64,000 nt of DNA from Paenibacillus sacheonensis (GTDB taxonomy: Bacteria > Bacillota > Bacilli > Paenibacillales > Paenibacillaceae). The translations under genes were made by a program, and so were the position numbers. Shown here piece after piece: positions 45,193 through 53,693 of this stretch (positions are counted from its first letter, which is position 1; every line of letters begins with the position of its first letter). Location of the stretch: NCBI RefSeq assembly GCF_009909195.1, contig NZ_JAAAMU010000001.1:434001-498000 (forward strand). The letters run 5' to 3'. The notes under the pieces were generated by a model. The model was given only the letters and a program-made list of their open reading frames with translations, searched no databases and was not told the origin of the DNA.

Positions 45193-46767
45193 ATGGGAGC
45201 AAAAAGGGTGCAGTGGACAGGAGTTATCTTGCTGGGGGCATCGGTGGCGCTTGCGGGCTGCTCGGACAACCAGGCGGAGAATGCGGCCGTGAAGGACAAT
45301 GCCGGCAGTCAAGCAACGAAGGAAGGCAGCGCGTCGTCGAATGCCAAGGAAGCGAAAGCAGCCGAAGGCGAAGAGACGGTCGTCACGCTGTGGGGCGCGA
45401 GCGATTTTTTGAAAGGCAACGCGAGTCCCGGCCAGCAGATGGTCAAAGCGTTCAACGAGCAGAACAAGGGGCATATCCGCGTCGATGCGCGCTACATGCC
45501 TTGGGCGGAGTACAATACGGCGGTCCAGGCGGCGGCGACGTCCGGCGAGCTGCCGGATATATTCCAAACCCCGCAGGATACGGATATTCGGACGATCGTC
45601 GCGAACGGCTGGGCGCAGCCGTTCGACGGCCTAGTATCGGATGCGTGGAAGACGCAGTTCACCGCCGCCGCGTTCGCGGAAGGCGTCAATGTTATCGATG
45701 GCAAGACGTATTCCTGGCCGCTAACCGGTCCTCAGCTTAACTCCATCCTGTATTACAACAAAGGCGTGCTGGAAGCGGCAGGCCTGGATCCCGAGAAACC
45801 GCCGGCGACCTGGGATGAGCTTCGCGCGGCGGCCAAGACGGTTACCGAGAAAGGCAAAGGCGACGTCTTCGGTCTCGTATTCGGCGGCGGGGAGCATGGA
45901 GACGCCTCCGGCATCACCAAATTCGTCGGGTCGCTGGCCGGCGGCATTAATTCTCAGGCGGCGTTCGGCTTCGATTACAAGACGGGCCGCTACGAATACG
46001 GCTCCGACGCGATCGTCGAGTCGTTCGATTATCTGACGAAGCTCAAGGCGGACGGCAGCATCTTGCCTTCGTCCTATACGCTGAAGAATACGGAGGCAAG
46101 CGCTCTGTTCGGCCAAGGCAAGGCAGCCTTCCTCGTCGACGGCCGCGCCCGGATGTGGATCGTGAAGCGCGATTCCCCGGACATTAAGCTCGGGCTGACG
46201 TCGATTCCGACCAAAGACGGGAGCAAGCCGACGTATTACTACGTATCCGCCGATCCGAGCGGCTATCTGATCTCCTCGAGTTCCAAGCACGCCGAGGCGG
46301 CAGGCGAGTTCATCGAGAAAGGGTTCGCTTCTCTGCTGTTCTACGAGAAATATTTGCACAGCGGCGTCGCGCTGACGCCGATCGCGAGCATTAACGACGA
46401 TGCGTCGCTGTACCCGTATCCGGAATTCAATACGTTCCTGGAGCTGCACAAATCCGAGCTGAAGCTGCGTCCCGACTACGCGATCCGCAATCCGCTGACG
46501 GCAAAGGTCATCGTGGAGCTTGGCAGCCTCGCGCAGCCGAAGATCAAGCCCGGCTACGGCAATATTCTGCAGTCCGTACTGATCGGCGCGGGCAGCGGGA
46601 AGGACATCGCGACGCAATTGAAGGCGTATGACGAGAAGCTGAACAAAGGGTTGGACGACGCCATTGCTAAAGTAAAGGGCGAAGGCGCGAACGTCAGCCG
46701 CGACGACTTTACCTTCCCGGACTGGGATGGGACGAAGGATTTTACGCTGGACGATTACAAGCAATAG
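45193..46767 (+). CDS. ABC importer solute-binding lipoprotein
   Basis: 524 residues. Signal MGAKRVQWTGVILLGASVALAGC with lipobox LAGC, an A/N/S/K-rich linker of ~40 residues, then the extracellular binding domain from ETVVTLWGASDFLKG (SBP family 1): PDIFQTPQDTD, TYSWPLTGPQLNSILYYNKGVL, LFGQGKAAFLVDGRARMW. TGAGGAGGAG lies before ATG 45193. Likely receptor for the sulfated glycan or its fragments. Confidence 0.9.
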   Translation: MGAKRVQWTGVILLGASVALAGCSDNQAENAAVKDNAGSQATKEGSASSNAKEAKAAEGEETVVTLWGASDFLKGNASPGQQMVKAFNEQNKGHIRVDARYMPWAEYNTAVQAAATSGELPDIFQTPQDTDIRTIVANGWAQPFDGLVSDAWKTQFTAAAFAEGVNVIDGKTYSWPLTGPQLNSILYYNKGVLEAAGLDPEKPPATWDELRAAAKTVTEKGKGDVFGLVFGGGEHGDASGITKFVGSLAGGINSQAAFGFDYKTGRYEYGSDAIVESFDYLTKLKADGSILPSSYTLKNTEASALFGQGKAAFLVDGRARMWIVKRDSPDIKLGLTSIPTKDGSKPTYYYVSADPSGYLISSSSKHAEAAGEFIEKGFASLLFYEKYLHSGVALTPIASINDDASLYPYPEFNTFLELHKSELKLRPDYAIRNPLTAKVIVELGSLAQPKIKPGYGNILQSVLIGAGSGKDIATQLKAYDEKLNKGLDDAIAKVKGEGANVSRDDFTFPDWDGTKDFTLDDYKQ

Positions 46768-46864
46768 CATCCGCGATGCGATGATGCATGCCTGGAGCCG
46801 CCGCAAGCCTGCGATAAACGGCAGCATGGCGGCTTGCATCTCAATACGAACAGGAGTGGATACC

Positions 46865-48217
46865 ATGGCTGACCAAAGCCGACAGCCGAACGTGATCGTC
46901 TTCTTCACGGATCAGCAGCGCTGGGATACGACCGGCGCTCACGGCAACCCGCTCGGACTGACGCCGAATTTCGACCGGATGGCGGCCGGAGGGACGCATT
47001 TGTATCATTCGTTCACGTGTCAGCCGGTGTGCGGTCCGGCCCGTTCGGTGTTCCAAACGGGGCTCTATCCGACGACGACAGGCTGTTATCGCAACAAAAT
47101 CCCGCTGCCCGAAGGAAGCCGGACGCTTGCGCACTATTTCAACGATGCGGGCTATCAAACCGGATACATCGGCAAATGGCACCTGGCGGATGAGAATCCC
47201 GTACCGGAAAGCGGACGAGGCGGCTATCGTTACTGGCTGGCGGCCAACGCGCTCGAGAGGACGTCGGATTCGTACGACGCCGTCGTCTTCGATAACGACA
47301 ACGCCCGCGTCAAGCTGCCGGGCTATCGGGCGGATGCGCTGACGGATGCGGCAATCCGCTTCATCGATCGGGAGAAGGAGCAGCCGTTCTTCTTGTTCCT
47401 GTCCTTCTTGGAGCCGCATCACCAGAATCACCGCGACGATTACCCTTCTCCCGATGTATACAGGGATGCATTCACGGGCAGATGGACGCCGCCGGACCTG
47501 ACGGCGCTCGGAGGCAACAGCGCGCAGCATCTAGGCGGATATTACGGCATGGTCAAGCGGCTCGACGAGGCGTTGGGCCGCGTCTGCGATGCGGTCAAGA
47601 GCTTAGGGCTCGCGGAGGATACGATCATTCTGTTCACTTCCGACCATGGATGCCACTTCAAGACGCGCAACGGCGAATACAAGCGCTCCTGCCATGAAAG
47701 CTCCATCCGCGTGCCGACCGCGGTCGTCGGTCCGGGCTTCGACAGCCGCGGGCAGGTTCGCGAGCTGGTCAGCCTGATCGATCTCGCGCCGACGCTGCTG
47801 GATGCCGCGGGCATCGAGGTGCCGGAGCAGATGCAGGGCCGGTCGATCATGCCTCTTCTTCGCCGGGAATCGGGCGAGTGGCGGGACGATGTATACGTCC
47901 AGATCAGCGAGGAAGGCATCGGCCGCGCGATCCGCACGAAGCGTTGGAAATACGCGGTCGCTTCCGTTGACGGCGCGAAGGATGCGCCATCCGCTGACGT
48001 TTATGAGGAGCGATTTCTGTACGATCTGCAAGCCGATCCGTACGAGCTTACGAATCTGATCGGCTATGAATCGCACCGGGACGCAGCGACCGCAATGAAG
48101 GAGCGGCTGCTTCGGCGAATAGCGGAGGCTGGCGAAGCGCCGGCGACGATTATTCCCGCAGAGAGCAGGCGCGCCAGCGGACAGCGCCGCGTGAGCGAAG
48201 CCGAAGTCCGCGCTTAA
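46865..48217 (+). CDS. Type I sulfatase
   Basis: 450 residues from ATG 46865 (CAGGAGTGGATACC upstream). Formylglycine sulfatase: the signature VCGPARSVFQTG carries Cys56 in C-x-P-x-R, the residue that FGE oxidises to formylglycine. Metal ligands are in VIVFFTDQQRWD and TIILFTSDHGCHF, and GKWHLAD is the usual catalytic Lys-Trp-His. There is no signal peptide, so it acts in the cytoplasm on imported substrate. The long C-terminus includes YDLQADPYELTNL, common in this family. Confidence 0.92.
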   Translation: MADQSRQPNVIVFFTDQQRWDTTGAHGNPLGLTPNFDRMAAGGTHLYHSFTCQPVCGPARSVFQTGLYPTTTGCYRNKIPLPEGSRTLAHYFNDAGYQTGYIGKWHLADENPVPESGRGGYRYWLAANALERTSDSYDAVVFDNDNARVKLPGYRADALTDAAIRFIDREKEQPFFLFLSFLEPHHQNHRDDYPSPDVYRDAFTGRWTPPDLTALGGNSAQHLGGYYGMVKRLDEALGRVCDAVKSLGLAEDTIILFTSDHGCHFKTRNGEYKRSCHESSIRVPTAVVGPGFDSRGQVRELVSLIDLAPTLLDAAGIEVPEQMQGRSIMPLLRRESGEWRDDVYVQISEEGIGRAIRTKRWKYAVASVDGAKDAPSADVYEERFLYDLQADPYELTNLIGYESHRDAATAMKERLLRRIAEAGEAPATIIPAESRRASGQRRVSEAEVRA

Positions 48218-48235
48218 ACGAAAGGAGAATTACCG

Positions 48236-49591
48236 ATGGCTAATTCGATCGTATTGATATCCGACGAGCACAACCCGTTCTACTCTTCCGTCTACGGACA
48301 TCCGTTCATCCGGACGCCGAATATGGAGCGCCTCGCGCGCGCAGGCACCGTGTTCGAGAATGCTTATTGCCCGTCGCCGCTCTGCAGTCCGAGCCGAAGC
48401 GCGTTCTTCTCCGGCAAACGGGTACACGAGCTGCAAAATTACAGCAACTGCAACCTCGCCGTGCCGTCGGACGCGCCGGCATACGGCAGCGTGCTGCGGG
48501 AGCAGGGCATCTATACGGCTTACTTCGGCAAGACGCATGTGTATGCAGCTGCCGAGAAACTCGGCTTCTCGGAAATCCATGACGGCAAAGCGCGGCAAAC
48601 GCCGGGCGATATCAATTTCGTTCGCCGTCCCCTGGCGATAAGAGAGGGCGCGGCGGAGCGGGCTAGCGGCTTCGGCGTGAAAGAAACCGCTTTCGACGGC
48701 GATTTGAAGGTCATGAACGCGGCGCTCCGCTGGCTGGAGGAGACGGCGCCGCTGCTTGACAGGGATTGGAATCTGACGATTAACCTGCTGAACCCGCATT
48801 TTCCGCAATGGAACACGGAGGCGTATTGGGCATTGTATCCGGAGGCGGCCGATCTGCCGCGGTTCGGCGGGGACGAAGAAAGCGCGAAGCACCCGTATGC
48901 GCGCGATCTGCGGGACCATTTCGAGACGGACCTCTTCACGGAAGCGCAGATTCGCGGCCTCAGGCGCGGTTATGCCGGCAACGTCGCGTTCATCGACGAC
49001 CAGCTTGGACGATTGCTGGATGCGGTGGCCGAAGGGGGATGGGATGCCTCGACCCAAGTGGTCTATACGTCCGATCACGGCGAGATGCTCGGTAAATTCG
49101 GCATGTGGTGGAAATGCTCGCTCTACGAAGATTCCGTTCGGATCCCATGCATCGCGGCCGGGCCTGGATTCGCCGAAGGAAAGCGCGTCCGGACGCCGGT
49201 CGATCTGCATGACGTGCAAGCATCGTTATTCCAAACGGCAGGAGCGCGGCGGCCCGCGGATTGGGCCGGCAGCCCGCTGCAGCGGATCCCGGCGGACGAT
49301 CCCGAACGCGCCGTTTTCTCCGAATATCACGGGCATGGCACCCGGGCCGCCGCTTATCTGATTCGCAAAGGCGATTGGAAGCTGATCTATTGCACGGAAG
49401 CGGCTCATCTGCTGTTCAACCTGGCTAGCGACCCAGACGAGCTGCATAACGTGATCGCCGATTATCCGGAGAAAGCCGCGGAGCTGGAGCAGGAGCTTCG
49501 CCGCATCTGTTCGCCGGAAGCGGAAGACGAGCGCGCGCATGCCTTTCAGGCGAGGCAGGCCGAGCTGCTGGCCGCGGCGGCGAGGACATAG
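48236..49591 (+). CDS. Type I sulfatase
   Basis: 451 residues, ATG 48236 with AAAGGAGAATTACCG, 18 bp behind the first sulfatase. Signature LCSPSRSAFFSG with Cys50, the consensus FGE target; metal residues in IVLISDEHNP and VVYTSDHGEMLG; GKTHVY in the active site. No signal peptide. It is clearly diverged from the first sulfatase, so the two probably remove different sulfate groups. CSPSR with ISDEHNP resembles choline-sulfatase/arylsulfatase relatives. Confidence 0.92.
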   Translation: MANSIVLISDEHNPFYSSVYGHPFIRTPNMERLARAGTVFENAYCPSPLCSPSRSAFFSGKRVHELQNYSNCNLAVPSDAPAYGSVLREQGIYTAYFGKTHVYAAAEKLGFSEIHDGKARQTPGDINFVRRPLAIREGAAERASGFGVKETAFDGDLKVMNAALRWLEETAPLLDRDWNLTINLLNPHFPQWNTEAYWALYPEAADLPRFGGDEESAKHPYARDLRDHFETDLFTEAQIRGLRRGYAGNVAFIDDQLGRLLDAVAEGGWDASTQVVYTSDHGEMLGKFGMWWKCSLYEDSVRIPCIAAGPGFAEGKRVRTPVDLHDVQASLFQTAGARRPADWAGSPLQRIPADDPERAVFSEYHGHGTRAAAYLIRKGDWKLIYCTEAAHLLFNLASDPDELHNVIADYPEKAAELEQELRRICSPEAEDERAHAFQARQAELLAAAART

Positions 49592-49644
49592 GCCGCGTAA
49601 GAGACGGTGTCGGCTCGCATTGGATCGATCTCGATGCATGCCGG

Positions 49645-49682
49645 AGAAGGCGGGTTCGTGCAGCTGCGCGAACCCGTCTTCT
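49645..49682. terminator. Bidirectional terminator between sulfatase and MFS genes
   Basis: AGAAGGCGGGTTCG (49645-49658) pairs with CGAACCCGTCTTCT (49669-49682) with one mismatch, just after the sulfatase operon and before the convergent MFS stop. Confidence 0.7.
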
Positions 49683-49694
49683 CTATGCGAATCT

Positions 49695-50912
49695 TTAGCG
49701 TCGATCCGCCATGGCTGAATTGGCTTGAACGAGCGCGTCCTTCGACGGCCGGCGAGCTCTGCCCTTGGCGAAACCGATCAAGCCGGCAGCCAAGCCGAGC
49801 AGCAGTATGCCTCCGGCCAGCCAAGGATGATAACGCAGCGTCGAAGCATTCGTCAGCAGGACGCCTCCCGCGCCGGCTCCGGCTGCGAGGCCGAGATGGA
49901 TAATGGACGTATTCAAGCTGAGGATGAGATTGGCCGACTGGGGTGCTCGTTGAATAAAATAGCTTTGCATCGCCGGGCCTACGGCAAACATGGAGAACAC
50001 CACGAATCCGAGCAAGATGCTGCCTGCAATAACCGAGGCCTGGAATAGCGGAAGCAGGACAAGCGCGGCGATATGGAGCAGGACGCCGGCCACGATGACT
50101 CGCGCAGCTCCCCAGCGATCGACGCCGTAGCCGCCGATTCGGGAGGCCGCTGCTCCGACGACGCCGAACGCGAGCATCATGAGGCTGACTCCGGATACGC
50201 TGTAATGAAGCATTTGCTGGAGAAACGGGGTCATGAACGTAAACAGGACGGAGTTGCCGGATTCGCGAAGGAACGTGAGTATCAGGGCGCTGACGATAAC
50301 CGTGCTGCCGATCGCTTTGAATTGGCTGCGGAATGACGTTGGCGCGTCGCCTTCGATCTTGGGCAGCAGTCGGTAAAGCAGGAAGATGAAGGCTAGGCTG
50401 ACGATGCCGAGGAGGAGGAAGATCGCCTGCCAGCTCAGCCGATTCGCGATAGCGATACCGAGCGGAACGCCGAGAATCATCGCGCTGCTGAATCCGAGGA
50501 CGATCGTGCCGATGGCGCTGCCGAGCTTCTCCTGCGGTACGATTCGGGCCGCGACGCCGAACGCGACGACGAGATAAACCCCGGAGCTGATACCGAGCAG
50601 GATGCGGGAGAGCAGCAGCAACCCGAATGTCGTGCTAACGCTGGAAGCGAAGCTGCCGAGAATGAAGAAGCCGAGCGCGCCGATCATCACCTTGCGGCGT
50701 TCGAGCCTGGAAGTGAGCGAGATGACGATCGGGGTGCCGACGGCGAAAGCGGCGGAGTAAGCGGTGATGAGCAATCCGGCCGCGGCCAGCGTAATATGAA
50801 GGTCGGCTGCGATGACGTTCAATATCCCGGAGACGACGAGCTCGGACGTTGCGGTGAAGAATGCGCCGAATGCCAAGGCGTACACGGTCAGACGATAAGC
50901 GTTTGTTTTCAT
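49695..50912 (-). CDS. MFS efflux transporter (DHA1-like)
   Basis: 405 residues from ATG 50912. A TTG 9 bp upstream touches the ribosome site GGAAGGGA and is less likely. Twelve membrane segments; ATSELVVSGILNVIAADLHI in helix 1 and SLTSRLERRKVM (motif A) place it near sugar-efflux/AraJ-type and drug exporters. It diverges from an HxlR regulator, with two matching operator palindromes between them. Confidence 0.87.
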   Translation of the reverse strand: MKTNAYRLTVYALAFGAFFTATSELVVSGILNVIAADLHITLAAAGLLITAYSAAFAVGTPIVISLTSRLERRKVMIGALGFFILGSFASSVSTTFGLLLLSRILLGISSGVYLVVAFGVAARIVPQEKLGSAIGTIVLGFSSAMILGVPLGIAIANRLSWQAIFLLLGIVSLAFIFLLYRLLPKIEGDAPTSFRSQFKAIGSTVIVSALILTFLRESGNSVLFTFMTPFLQQMLHYSVSGVSLMMLAFGVVGAAASRIGGYGVDRWGAARVIVAGVLLHIAALVLLPLFQASVIAGSILLGFVVFSMFAVGPAMQSYFIQRAPQSANLILSLNTSIIHLGLAAGAGAGGVLLTNASTLRYHPWLAGGILLLGLAAGLIGFAKGRARRPSKDALVQANSAMADRR

Positions 50913-50968
50913 GCGGTTCAATCCCTTCCTGGATATGGTAAGCGTGCTCTTGGATGTAGTATAATAAA

Positions 50969-51043
50969 GTCACTAACATAAAGTAAGAACGCAAAGGAAT
51001 TGGATATAATCCAACTAAATGGACTTACTAACAATAAGTAAGT
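50969..51043. promoter_or_regulatory. Two HxlR-type operators in the divergent promoter region
   Basis: Site 2 is a 21-bp palindrome, ACTTACT (51023-51029), AACAATA, AGTAAGT (51037-51043). Site 1 at 50969-50987 (GTCACTAACATAAAGTAAG) is a degenerate copy. TATAAT at 51005-51010 lies between them, and ATAATA at 50961-50966 gives a minus-strand -10. One site near each promoter suggests the regulator controls itself and the exporter. Confidence 0.7.
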
Positions 51044-51061
51044 GAAGTGAGGGTTAAGAGG

Positions 51062-51553
51062 ATGAATCCACAAGCAGGTCCAGACCCGATCGGGGCCGAT
51101 CTATCCATCAAGGAGCCAAGCCGCGAACCGCAGATCGAGCAAATGAATGAGCAGCAGAACGAGCAGCATAACGGGCAAAAGATCGAGCAGCAGCTTGAGC
51201 AGCAGAAAGACCAGCAGCCCTCCAGGTTCACGAATATTTGCTCCGTCTTGGAAATTCTCGGCGCGAAGTGGGCGTTTCTGGTCATTGCCGAGCTGAGTGC
51301 GGGACCCAAACGCTTCAATCAGCTGAACCGCGACATGAAGGTCGTCAAGACGCAGTCGCTCACGGATGTGCTGCGACATTTGGAACGCAGCGGCATCGTG
51401 CGCAGGGAAGTGTTCCCGACCGTGCCCGTTACGGTGGAGTATGCATTGACCGAGAAGGGCCACGGATTCCAGAGCGCGCTGAAGGAAATGGAGAAATGGG
51501 CGGTCAAATGGGGAGACGGCACGAATAACGATCCGCGGGAGAAGATTGGCTGA
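51062..51553 (+). CDS. HxlR-family regulator with Gln-rich N-terminal extension
   Basis: 163 residues from ATG 51062 (GAGGGTTAAGAGG). The core HxlR winged helix starts about residue 50: FTNICSVLEILGAKWAFLVIAEL, KRFNQLNRDMKVVKTQSLTDVLRHLE, and the wing VPVTVEYALTEKGHGF. The first ~48 residues are unusual: E/Q/N repeats such as EQMNEQQNEQHNGQK from near-repetitive CAGCAG/GAGCAG codons. Probably represses the divergent exporter. Confidence 0.87.
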   Translation: MNPQAGPDPIGADLSIKEPSREPQIEQMNEQQNEQHNGQKIEQQLEQQKDQQPSRFTNICSVLEILGAKWAFLVIAELSAGPKRFNQLNRDMKVVKTQSLTDVLRHLERSGIVRREVFPTVPVTVEYALTEKGHGFQSALKEMEKWAVKWGDGTNNDPREKIG

Positions 51554-51579
51554 AGAAATGGAAAGCCTGCTTTCATGCA

Positions 51580-51609
51580 TTGACAAGCATCGAATGAAGC
51601 AGGTATCAT
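51580..51609 (+). promoter_or_regulatory. Promoter of the sulfatase-maturase gene
   Basis: TTGACA (51580-51585), 18 bp, TATCAT (51604-51609), matching the sulfatase-operon promoter in spacing and in the TATSATTCAA region. It lies inside an inverted repeat, CCTGCTT(T)CAT (51567-51577) with ATGAAGCAGG (51594-51603), possibly an operator or the terminator of the HxlR gene. Confidence 0.8.
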
Positions 51610-51724
51610 TCAACACATCATGATACCCGAGAAAGCCCGTTGGAATTAGACAAAACCAAGCCGCTCGCAGATCGGAACGCTGGAGACATGCTGTGAGAAC
51701 GCCGGTTCTTGCGTCGTGTCTCTT
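51610..51724 (+). promoter_or_regulatory. Structured mRNA leader, second copy of the sulfatase-type element
   Basis: Homologous to 43092-43220. CCGAG (51627), GGAATTAGA (51642-51650) and CGGAACGCTGGAGACATGC (ending 51691) occur at the same offsets from the -10 as in the other copy up to GGAATTAGA. The small hairpin is UCGG-AACG-CUGG, keeping pairing through G-U pairs. The conserved block again forms the 5' arm of a downstream stem (GGAGACA with TGTCTCT, inner GAGAAC/GTTCTT), but with a weak U tract. Confidence 0.65.
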
Positions 51725-51767
51725 GCCGCCATGCTGATCCGGAGAGGCGGATAGGAGCGACTTGAAG

Positions 51768-52847
51768 ATGACTAGAGAAGACATGCCTTCCTGCTGCTGC
51801 GCTGCGTCACGAACATCGCAGGAGGAAGCGAATACGACTGAGGCTGACCGTGCAGGTTCTGGACATGCCGGAGACCTGTCCGAGACGGTGCCGTCCCAAG
51901 CAGCGCGTTCCGAAGCAGCTCCGGCCCAAGAAGAACGGTTCGAAGCGAAGCCTGAGGCGGCAAACCCGTCGCAGGGAACTGCGGACGGGCATATCGGCCG
52001 GCAGGGGATGGTCCTGCTTCAAGGCGGGGAATTTCTGATGGGGACGAACGACGAGGAGGGCTTCCCGAATGACGGGGAAGGACCGGTTCGGGAGGTGAAC
52101 CTGTCGCCGTTCTACATGGATGCCTGCGCGGTCACGAACGCGGAGTTCGCCGCATTCGTCAAGGCGACCGGCTACGTGACGGAAGCGGAACGGTTCGGCT
52201 GGTCGTTCGTGTTTCACTTGTTCGTGCCGGAAGCGCTGAAGGCCACCGCCAAGCCCGTTCCAGGCATACCGTGGTGGCTTGCGATCGACGGCGCATGCTG
52301 GCATAGACCGGAGGGGGCGGGCTCCCACGTCGAAGATCGGCAGGACCATCCCGTCGTGCACGTGTCGTGGAGCGATGCCGCCGATTATGCCAGATGGGCG
52401 GGCAAACGGCTCCCGACCGAAGCGGAATGGGAATACGCGGCGCGCGGGGGCTTGATTCAGAAACGCTATCCATGGGGCGATCTGTTGAAGCCGGACGGCG
52501 AGCATCGCTGCAACATTTGGCAGGGGAAGTTTCCGGACAAGAACAACGCCTCCGACGGCTATGCCGGGACGGCGCCTTCGCAATCGTTCCAACCGAACGG
52601 CTTCGGCTTGTACAACATGTGCGGCAACGTATGGGAATGGTGCGGCGACTGGTTCTCCACCCGCCATGCCCGGCCGGGCAGTACGAACCCGAAGGGACCC
52701 GCTTCGGGGACGGCGCGAGCGATGCGAGGCGGTTCGTACTTATGCCACCAATCGTATTGCAATCGGTACCGGGTCGCGGCTCGCAGCTCGAATACGCCGG
52801 ACAGCTCGACGGGCAACATCGGCTTTCGCTGCGCGGCGGACGTCTGA
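51768..52847 (+). CDS. Formylglycine-generating enzyme (sulfatase maturase)
   Basis: 359 residues from ATG 51768, AGGAG 10 nt upstream. SUMF1-type FGE that oxidises the Cys of C-x-P-x-R in sulfatases to formylglycine using O2 and copper. The fold begins at GMVLLQGGEFLMGTND; signature regions are WEYAARGG, GLYNMCGNVWEWCGDWF and MRGGSYLCHQSYCNRYRVAAR. The copper-binding pair Cys326/Cys331 has the expected spacing, and the end is GNIGFRC. The N-terminus has PSCCCAASR followed by a ~60-residue E/A/Q-rich linker. It surely serves the two sulfatases encoded 2-5 kb upstream. Monocistronic. Confidence 0.92.
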   Translation: MTREDMPSCCCAASRTSQEEANTTEADRAGSGHAGDLSETVPSQAARSEAAPAQEERFEAKPEAANPSQGTADGHIGRQGMVLLQGGEFLMGTNDEEGFPNDGEGPVREVNLSPFYMDACAVTNAEFAAFVKATGYVTEAERFGWSFVFHLFVPEALKATAKPVPGIPWWLAIDGACWHRPEGAGSHVEDRQDHPVVHVSWSDAADYARWAGKRLPTEAEWEYAARGGLIQKRYPWGDLLKPDGEHRCNIWQGKFPDKNNASDGYAGTAPSQSFQPNGFGLYNMCGNVWEWCGDWFSTRHARPGSTNPKGPASGTARAMRGGSYLCHQSYCNRYRVAARSSNTPDSSTGNIGFRCAADV

Positions 52848-52900
52848 CCGACGCTCGCTGCGGCCTGGTCCAAGCACGGCAAGCAACCTCTTGATCGCAG

Positions 52901-52937
52901 CAAAGCCGGCCTTCTCGGCACGGAGAAGGCCGGCTTG
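52901..52937 (+). terminator. Intrinsic terminator of the maturase gene
   Basis: AAGCCGGCCTTCT (52903-52915) pairs with AGAAGGCCGGCTT (52924-52936) and is followed by GTTTCCC; a perfect 13-bp stem. Confidence 0.82.
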
Positions 52938-52944
52938 TTTCCCG

Positions 52945-53166
52945 TTAACTGGATTGCGTCTTATTCGATTCATCCCGGTTTTCTCGGGCATGCGGATTCG
53001 CGCCTTCGAGCAGCCGATACCGTCCCGGCGTATGCCCCGTGCGACTTGAACACTTTGCTGAAGTAGCTGACGTTGGAATAGCCGATGTCGCGGCAGACGT
53101 CTTCCAGCGAATATTTCGGCTGCCGCAGGCTTATAGGTCGCCAAGCCCGCTTGGCGATGTTTCTCG
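52945..53166 (-). pseudogene. AraC-family C-terminal remnant with frameshift
   Basis: Minus-strand translation gives QPKYSLEDVCRDIGYSNVSY followed directly by FSKVFKSH, the second AraC helix-turn-helix. The frame then shifts to TGHTPGRYRLLEGANPHAREN, ending at TAA 52945-52947. One base is missing near 53037. Upstream only a degenerate NIAKRAWRP segment remains and no start. A decayed AraC regulator, perhaps the former regulator of the sulfatase genes. Confidence 0.75.
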
Positions 53167-53223
53167 TTGCAAGGACATCACCGCCATCCGTTTCCCGGCG
53201 GCAAGTTGAGTTCTCTCCTAATG

Positions 53224-53241
53224 TGTGCTAAAATCAGCACA
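53224..53241 (+). promoter_or_regulatory. Rrf2 operator 1
   Basis: An 18-bp palindrome, TGTGCT-AAAATC-AGCACA, about 30 bp before the Rrf2 start codon. It resembles the site at 53694-53711. Confidence 0.7.
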
Positions 53242-53272
53242 TTAAGATAGACAGGGGCGTTAGCGAACATCG

Positions 53273-53677
53273 ATGGCTCAATTGAAACGATTCGGATTAG
53301 GCTTACAGGCACTTATCGTGCTGGCGACGAATGAAGAGCTTCGCTCGAGCGCGGAGATCGCGGAGCAAATTCAATGCGAGCCTACGGCGCTTCGCAAGAT
53401 ATTGGCGCAGCTTGGCGATGCCGGCCTGATCGAGGTCAGACAGGGCCGCGCGGGCGGTTACGAGCTGACTCGTTCGGCGGAGGCGATTACGTTATTCGAG
53501 GTGTACACGTCTCTGCATGAGGAACAGCCGCAGTGGGACCGGATGCTCGACACGACGGGCAGTCATGGCTTCGGCCAGCAGGTCAATGAATCCTTTCAGC
53601 GCATTATGTCCGACATCAACGCGCAGGTCACGATGGTGCTCGGAAATTACACGGTGGCCGATTTGATTCGACGCTAA
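53273..53677 (+). CDS. Rrf2-family transcriptional regulator
   Basis: 134 residues. N-terminal winged helix KRFGLGLQALIVLATN, SSAEIAEQIQCEPTALRKILAQLGDAGLIEVRQGRAGGYELTR. The only Cys (in IQCEPT) is not part of the three-Cys cluster of IscR or NsrR, so no Fe-S sensing is expected; it is nearer to the CymR/YwnA-like members. Palindromes lie before this gene and before the next operon. Confidence 0.88.
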   Translation: MAQLKRFGLGLQALIVLATNEELRSSAEIAEQIQCEPTALRKILAQLGDAGLIEVRQGRAGGYELTRSAEAITLFEVYTSLHEEQPQWDRMLDTTGSHGFGQQVNESFQRIMSDINAQVTMVLGNYTVADLIRR

Positions 53678-53693
53678 AAAATTTTGCCTAAAA

